A stretch of 64,000 bases of DNA, taken from NCBI GenBank assembly GCA_046328225.1, contig JAXLWZ010000010.1:62001-126000 (forward strand), in the 5' to 3' direction. Below, in pieces: positions 60,213 to 64,000 of this stretch. Each line of letters starts with the position of its first letter. Position 1 is the stretch's first letter. Made by a program: the position numbers and the translations under genes. Under the pieces are notes generated by a model that was not told the origin of the DNA, did no database searches, and was given only the letters and a program-made list of their open reading frames with translations. Origin of the DNA: Amarobacillus sp046328225 (lineage in GTDB: Bacteria; Chloroflexota; Dehalococcoidia; Tepidiformales; Tepidiformaceae).

Positions 60213-61175
60213 ATGAACAAGGCGCCCCAGGGCCCGGCCAACGTCTATTACGGCGGCCAGGCTGTCCTCGAAGGAGTCATGATCCGCGGCCCCGAGCACA
60301 TGGCGGTCGCCGTCCGCCACCCCCGCGGCCACATCGTCAGGCACGCCGAGCCCCTCAGCTCCATCTACACCGGCCGCCTCCGCCGCATCCCCCTGCTCCG
60401 CGGCATCATCGTCCTCGCCGAGACCATGCAGCTCGGCATGCGCGCCCTTACCTACTCCTCCCGGATCGCCTTCGAAGAGGTCAACGGTGACGACGGCGAA
60501 GAGGCCGAGTTCCCCGCCACCGTGTTCTGGGGCTCCATGGTCCTCGCCATGGCGTTCGTCATCGGCATTTTCGTCCTCGCGCCAATCCTCGTGTCCGCGC
60601 TCCTCCACACCGTCGATGCCAGCCGCGTCGTCATCGTCGCCGTCGAAGGCGTCCTCCGCCTCGCGTTCTTCGTCGCCTACATCGCGCTCATTGGCCTCAT
60701 GCCCGATATCCGGCGCGTCTTCCAGTATCACGGCGCCGAACACATGACCATCCACGCCTACGAGGCCGGCAAGCCCCTCACCGTGGCCGCCGTCCGCCCC
60801 TTCCCCAAGGAGCACACCCGCTGCGGCACGAGCTTCCTCTTCGTCGTGGTCGTGATCGCGTTCCTCACCTTCTTCGTCTTCGATGTCCTCGTCGATAAGG
60901 GCCTCATCGTCCGCTTCGCGTCCCGCATCGTGCTGATTCCGTTCGTCGCCGGCATCAGCTATGAGATTCTCCGATTCGGCGCGCGCTTCGGCGAAAACCC
61001 CATCGTGCATGCGATGTTCATCCCCAACATCGCCCTCCGTGCGGCCACCACGAAGGTCCCCGACGATTCCCAGATCGAAGTCGCCATCGCCTCCTTCGAA
61101 GCCACCCTCGAAGTCAGCGGCTTCGCCCCCGCCAGTGAAATCGCCGCCCTGGAAGCGTCGCCGCCGCTCGACTGA
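60213..61175 (+). CDS. DUF1385-family membrane protein
   Basis: 320 aa. YYGGQAVLEGVMIRGPEHMA, then PLLRGIIVLAETMQLGMRAL and FQYHGAEHMTIHAYEAG with HTRCGTSFLF are the conserved DUF1385 motifs (HGAEHK-type and TRCGT). Four or more membrane helices. Function is not established; members are often next to rpmE/prfA. The last about 40 residues are acidic. Follows the rpmE terminator hairpin. Confidence 0.95.
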   Translation: MNKAPQGPANVYYGGQAVLEGVMIRGPEHMAVAVRHPRGHIVRHAEPLSSIYTGRLRRIPLLRGIIVLAETMQLGMRALTYSSRIAFEEVNGDDGEEAEFPATVFWGSMVLAMAFVIGIFVLAPILVSALLHTVDASRVVIVAVEGVLRLAFFVAYIALIGLMPDIRRVFQYHGAEHMTIHAYEAGKPLTVAAVRPFPKEHTRCGTSFLFVVVVIAFLTFFVFDVLVDKGLIVRFASRIVLIPFVAGISYEILRFGARFGENPIVHAMFIPNIALRAATTKVPDDSQIEVAIASFEATLEVSGFAPASEIAALEASPPLD

Positions 61176-61201
61176 CCGCCGGCCCGCAGGGCATGATAAC
61201 A

Positions 61202-61221
61202 GGGGCTCCAGCGAAGCCCCC
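61202..61221 (+). terminator. Hairpin between convergent DUF1385 and transketolase genes
   Basis: GGGGCT (61202-61207) pairs with AGCCCC (61215-61220), followed by CTT. It lies in the 72-base convergent gap and may serve both directions. Confidence 0.5.
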
Positions 61222-61247
61222 TTCCGTACCCTCTCGCCGGCCGGCGC

Positions 61248-62194
61248 TTACCGCTTGCGCGCGACCGCGTCTTTTGCGGCCTGTGCCAGGCGTGCCGGCG
61301 TCAGTTCGAAGTAGTCCAGGAGCTGGTCCCACTTCCCGCTCGTTCCATACCGGTCGACACCAACGAACTCGATCGGCGCCGGCGTCGTCTCCACCAGCAC
61401 GCGCGCCACCGCCGTGCCAAGGCCGCCGTGGGTCTGATGCTCTTCCGCCGTCACGATCGCGCCCGTCTCCCGCGCCGCCGCGATCACGGCCTCGCGGTCG
61501 ATCGGCTTGATCGTGGCCATGTTCAGCACGCGCGCGCCGATGCTCTCGTTCGCGAGCAGCTCCGCCGCCTTCAGCGCCACGCTCACGAGCACGCCGCACG
61601 CGATGAGCGTCACGTCGCCCTCGCCCGCAGCATGCTCGCCTTCCCGATTTCGAACCCATACTGGGCGTGTACAGCCCCGGCACCTTCGGCCGTCCGGTGC
61701 GTACGTACGCCGGCCTCGCCCGTCTTCCCGGCCGCCACCACCGCCTGCTTCGCTTCTTCGAAGTCCGCCGGCACGATGACGTCGAACGGGATGAGCGCCG
61801 TCATCAGCGCCAAGTCCTCGATCGCCTGTGCGCTCATGCCATCTGCCCACCGTGACGCCGCCGTGGCTGGCCACCAGCTTCACGTTCAGCCCGCCTTTGG
61901 GCTGCGCCACGGACGTGCGGATCTGGTCGAAGCAGCGCCCGGGCAGGAACGACGCGAAGCTCGCGATGAAGGCCGTCTTCCCCGCCGCCGCGAACCCGGC
62001 CGCGATCCCGACCATGTTCTGCTCCGCCACCCCGACCGTTCTGCCAGCGGTTCGGGTGCTTCTCCCCGAACTGGTATCCCATCGTCGAGACCGAAAGGTC
62101 CGCGTCGATCGCGACGATCCACGCCGTCATCGACCAGTTGGAGAAGGCCCGCCGGGTAGGCTTCACGCGTCGCCGCCGAGACAGGCTCGCTCAC
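61248..62194 (-). pseudogene. Transketolase C-terminal subunit, about five frameshifts
   Basis: Together with the N-subunit gene this encodes a split transketolase. Across frames: MSEPVSAATREAYPAG, SMTAWIVAIDADLSVSTMGY, AEQNMVGIAAGFAAAGKTAF, IASFASFLPGRCFDQIRTSV, MSAQAIEDLALMTALIPFDV and DVTLIACGVLVSVALKAAEL then the intact C-terminus ending KDAVARKR. Frame changes lie near 62150, 62038, 61845, 61710 and 61640. Every segment is conserved, so assembly indels are suspected. Start overlaps the end of the N-subunit gene by four bases. Confidence 0.85.
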
Positions 62195-63039
62195 AGCCCG
62201 GCCTCGATCTCGGCCAGCGCCTGCTGCAATTGCTCCGCCGTCGGCGCCTTGCCGTGGAACCCGGGGTTGTTTTCCATGAAGCTGACGCCCTTCCCCTTCA
62301 CCGTGTGCGCGACGATGCAGCGCGGCCGGTCGTCCGGACGCTCGGCCTCACTCAGCGCCTGGTCCACCGCCCCCATGTCGTGGCCGTCGCACTCGATTAC
62401 CTTCCACCCGAATCCCTGGAACATCTCCGCCGGGTGCGTCTTCATGATCGAATCCGCGAAGCCGTCGTTCTGGATGCCGTTGCGGTCCACCATCGCGATC
62501 ACACGGTCGCCAAGCCCGAAGTGCGGGACCGCCATCGCGGCCTCCCAGCACTGGCCCTCGTTGAGCTCGCCATCGCCCATGAGCACGAAGCAGCGGAAGT
62601 CCAGGTTGTCGAGCCGCCCCGCCAGCGCGTGGCCGATCGCGAACGAAAGGCCCTGGCCGAGCGAACCGCCGCTCATCTCGATCCCCGGCGCCGCGTTCAT
62701 CGAAGGGTGCCCCTGCAGCGGCGTCCCCAACTGCCGGAACCCGGCCAGGAGTTCCGTGCTGAAGAAGCCGCGCTCGGCCAGCACGCTGTAATAGAACGGC
62801 GTCGCATGGCCCTTCGAAAGCAGGAAACGGTCGCGCGCGGGCCAGGCCGGGTTCGCCGGGTCACAGCGCAGGTGGTTCCAGAACAGCGAAACGCCAAGCT
62901 CCACCGCCGAGAGCGATCCACCGGGATGGCCACTCTGCGCGGCATGGACCATGCGCACGATGTGGCCCCGGACCCGCTTCGCGATGTCCTTCAGCTCGTC
63001 GACGGATACGGCGGCGGTAAGTGCAGTAGACACGGGCAT
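62191..63039 (-). CDS. Transketolase N-terminal subunit
   Basis: 282 aa, TPP-binding half. RGHIVRMVHAAQSGHPGGSL, LLSKGHATPFYYSVLAERG, GHPSMNAAPGIEMSGGSLGQ and FVLMGDGELNEGQCWEAAMA (the GDG...N TPP motif) are typical. Combines with the following C-subunit to interconvert pentose-phosphate sugars. Intact, in contrast to its partner. Confidence 0.95.
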   Translation of the reverse strand: MPVSTALTAAVSVDELKDIAKRVRGHIVRMVHAAQSGHPGGSLSAVELGVSLFWNHLRCDPANPAWPARDRFLLSKGHATPFYYSVLAERGFFSTELLAGFRQLGTPLQGHPSMNAAPGIEMSGGSLGQGLSFAIGHALAGRLDNLDFRCFVLMGDGELNEGQCWEAAMAVPHFGLGDRVIAMVDRNGIQNDGFADSIMKTHPAEMFQGFGWKVIECDGHDMGAVDQALSEAERPDDRPRCIVAHTVKGKGVSFMENNPGFHGKAPTAEQLQQALAEIEAGL

Positions 63040-63147
63040 TCAGTCTACCGTCGCCCGCGCTTAGCCGCGAAGCGCGCCGGCCCGCCGCGGCGCCTTCGGT
63101 GTTTACTTGCGGCGGCGTCCCCGGGCGAGCGGTCGGCCCACCCGAAC

Positions 63148-63176
63148 TTGCCCGTGCCGATGCCCCCGGCTAGTAT
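63148..63176 (+). promoter_or_regulatory. Promoter of tRNA-Asp
   Basis: TTGCCC (63148-63153), a 17-base spacer and TAGTAT (63171-63176), 23 bases before the tRNA. The gap 63040-63147 upstream shows nothing else recognisable. Confidence 0.55.
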
Positions 63177-63199
63177 CCGAGAGGTAGGACGTACCGCGC

Positions 63200-63276
63200 G
63201 GCCCCGTGGTGTAGCGGCCTAACATGCCACCCTGTCAAGGTGGAGATCGGCGGTTCGAATCCGCTCGGGGTCGCCA
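63200..63276 (+). tRNA. tRNA-Asp (anticodon GTC)
   Basis: 77-base cloverleaf with encoded CCA. Acceptor stem GGCCCCG pairs with CGGGGTC (one G-T pair); anticodon stem CCACC/GGTGG encloses the loop CTGTCAA, giving anticodon GTC; the T arm has GGTTCGAATCC. Discriminator base G fits tRNA-Asp. Confidence 0.97.
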
Positions 63277-63407
63277 GCCTTCCCGCCCGCCAGCTCCTCG
63301 CGGGCACCCACTCCCCCTCATCCCCTGTCCGCACTCACCCCCCGGCGCATAACGCCCGGCGCACCGCCGCGCGTTCTCTGCGTGCGATATTCGTCCGGGC
63401 GCGAAAC

Positions 63408-63438
63408 GGCCCCGGCCCGCCGAAGCGGGACCGGGGCC
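63408..63438 (-). terminator. Terminator-like hairpin downstream of the partial SDR gene
   Basis: GGCCCCGGCCCGC (63408-63420) pairs with GCGGG-A-CCGGGGCC (63425-63438), one bulged base, CGAA loop. On the minus strand it lies about 20 bases after the SDR stop and is followed by GTTTC. The rest of 63277-63457 shows no other feature. Confidence 0.6.
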
Positions 63439-63457
63439 ATCGTTTGTACGCCGCTGC

Positions 63458-64000
63458 CTACGCCTTCGGTGGCTGCGGCGGCTGCGGGTTCACCAGCCCG
63501 CGGCCGATCGTCTGCGGGAACACCTCGTCCAGCGCGTCCAGCGTCCAGCCGCCGTCCTTCGTGATCGTGTTCACCGGCACCGGCTGCGAGTAGAGGCTGA
63601 TCGAGTTGCCCCCAACGCCGAAGTCCTGCCCGTTCACGTTCGCCGCCGCCGCGGTGCAGAGCCACACCACCAGCGGAGCGATCTTCTCGGGACCGCGATC
63701 CGTGAGTCCGCCGCCCTGGCGCGTCACGCCCGCCGCCGCCGACTTCGCCCGCGCCTGCTCCATCTCCGGCGACATCGTCAGCCGCGTCGCCGCCGCCGGG
63801 CGGATGTAGTTCGCCGTCGCGCCGTAGCGGCCGAGGTCACGAGCGAGCGTGCGGAACAGCCCCGCGATGCCTTCCTTCGCCGCCGCGTAGTTCGCCTGCC
63901 CCATGTTGCCCAGGCCCGAGCTCGAACCCGTGCCAATGAGACGGCCGCTGCGCTGCTGCCGGAAGAGGATGCTCGCCGGCTTCGTGATCGTGAAGTGCCC
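63458..64000 (-). CDS. SDR-family oxidoreductase (partial, N-terminus outside window)
   Basis: About 180 residues of a short-chain dehydrogenase. Visible: HFTITKPASILFRQQRSGRL, IGTGSSSGLGNMGQANYAAA with the catalytic serine region and YAAAK active site, then GIAGLFRTLARDLGRYGATA, the NYIRPAAATRLT segment (P-x-A after strand 6), and IAPLVVWLCTAAAANVNGQDFGVGG in two parts. The C-terminus is longer than usual (about 45 residues beyond the GG) and proline-rich at its end. The Rossmann TGxxxGIG start lies beyond the right edge. Substrate unknown. Confidence 0.9.
   Translation of the reverse strand, partial: GHFTITKPASILFRQQRSGRLIGTGSSSGLGNMGQANYAAAKEGIAGLFRTLARDLGRYGATANYIRPAAATRLTMSPEMEQARAKSAAAGVTRQGGGLTDRGPEKIAPLVVWLCTAAAANVNGQDFGVGGNSISLYSQPVPVNTITKDGGWTLDALDEVFPQTIGRGLVNPQPPQPPKA

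Noticed and set aside
1..64000. CRISPR arrays, riboswitches and rRNA genes
   Set aside because: No regularly spaced repeats, no recognisable conserved riboswitch cores in the intergenic gaps, and no rRNA sequence was found by eye; covariance-model searches were not possible.

Overview
The window is a 64 kb stretch of a GC-rich bacterial chromosome packed with mostly short-spaced genes on both strands. Housekeeping genes (ftsH, rplU-rpmA-rpmE, rsmG, argH, glpK/glpD, a split transketolase, tRNA-Asp), frequent GTG/TTG starts and 4-base ATGA/GTGA/TTGA overlaps point to a free-living bacterium. Paired GH57 enzymes with an alpha-glucan phosphorylase and the overall gene flavour suggest a thermophilic Chloroflexota-type organism (perhaps near Tepidiforma/Dehalococcoidia). 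That placement is an impression from gene content, not a computed result. No plasmid, phage, IS or CRISPR machinery is visible.

Layout. 1-16.3 kb: a surface-polysaccharide region (DegT aminotransferase, Gfo/Idh/MocA dehydrogenase, secreted glycosidase-like protein, flippase, methyltransferase, two sugar-nucleotide SDRs). It is interrupted at about 1.93-10.11 kb by a two-gene cassette: a 1133-aa protein with no recognised domain, overlapped by a 1558-aa DEVH helicase with zinc-ribbon clusters and a C-terminal DUF1998 module. The cassette has its own promoter, a perfect 9-5-9 inverted repeat abutting the -35 box, and a 13-base direct repeat at both ends. It resembles a Druantia type III-like (DruH-DruE) anti-phage module or an undescribed relative, and is the best candidate for an unusual system here.

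16.3-31.6 kb: TetR plus ABC exporter, a PAS-LuxR regulator, a sirtuin, glpK-glpD, an M1 aminopeptidase with HEAT repeats, a peroxiredoxin, a run of small metabolic genes, a PP2C phosphatase and a Gre factor fused to a recombinase-like N-terminal domain, divergent from rsmG. 32-45.7 kb: a glycogen operon (glgP, two GH57 enzymes, glgA), a tetrapyrrole methylase-MazG gene, a Flp-type pilin, a thioredoxin-like gene, HAD hydrolase-argH and a frameshifted small protein. 45.7-54.8 kb: an FAD oxidoreductase, thioesterase, iron-permease-like protein, Fur regulator coupled to glcDEF, and a thiolase. 54.8-64 kb: PAP2 phosphatase, NYN-domain protein, ftsH, ribosomal proteins, DUF1385 protein, transketolase, tRNA-Asp and a partial SDR.

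Two global patterns stand out. First, about a dozen first-of-operon genes have a -10-like hexamer only 6-9 bases before the start codon, implying widespread leaderless transcription. Second, five genes (GDPD, MazG fusion, glgA, a 237-codon unknown, transketolase C-subunit) carry one to six frameshifts each while keeping conserved protein sequence in every frame. This looks more like uncorrected sequencing indels than real gene decay.
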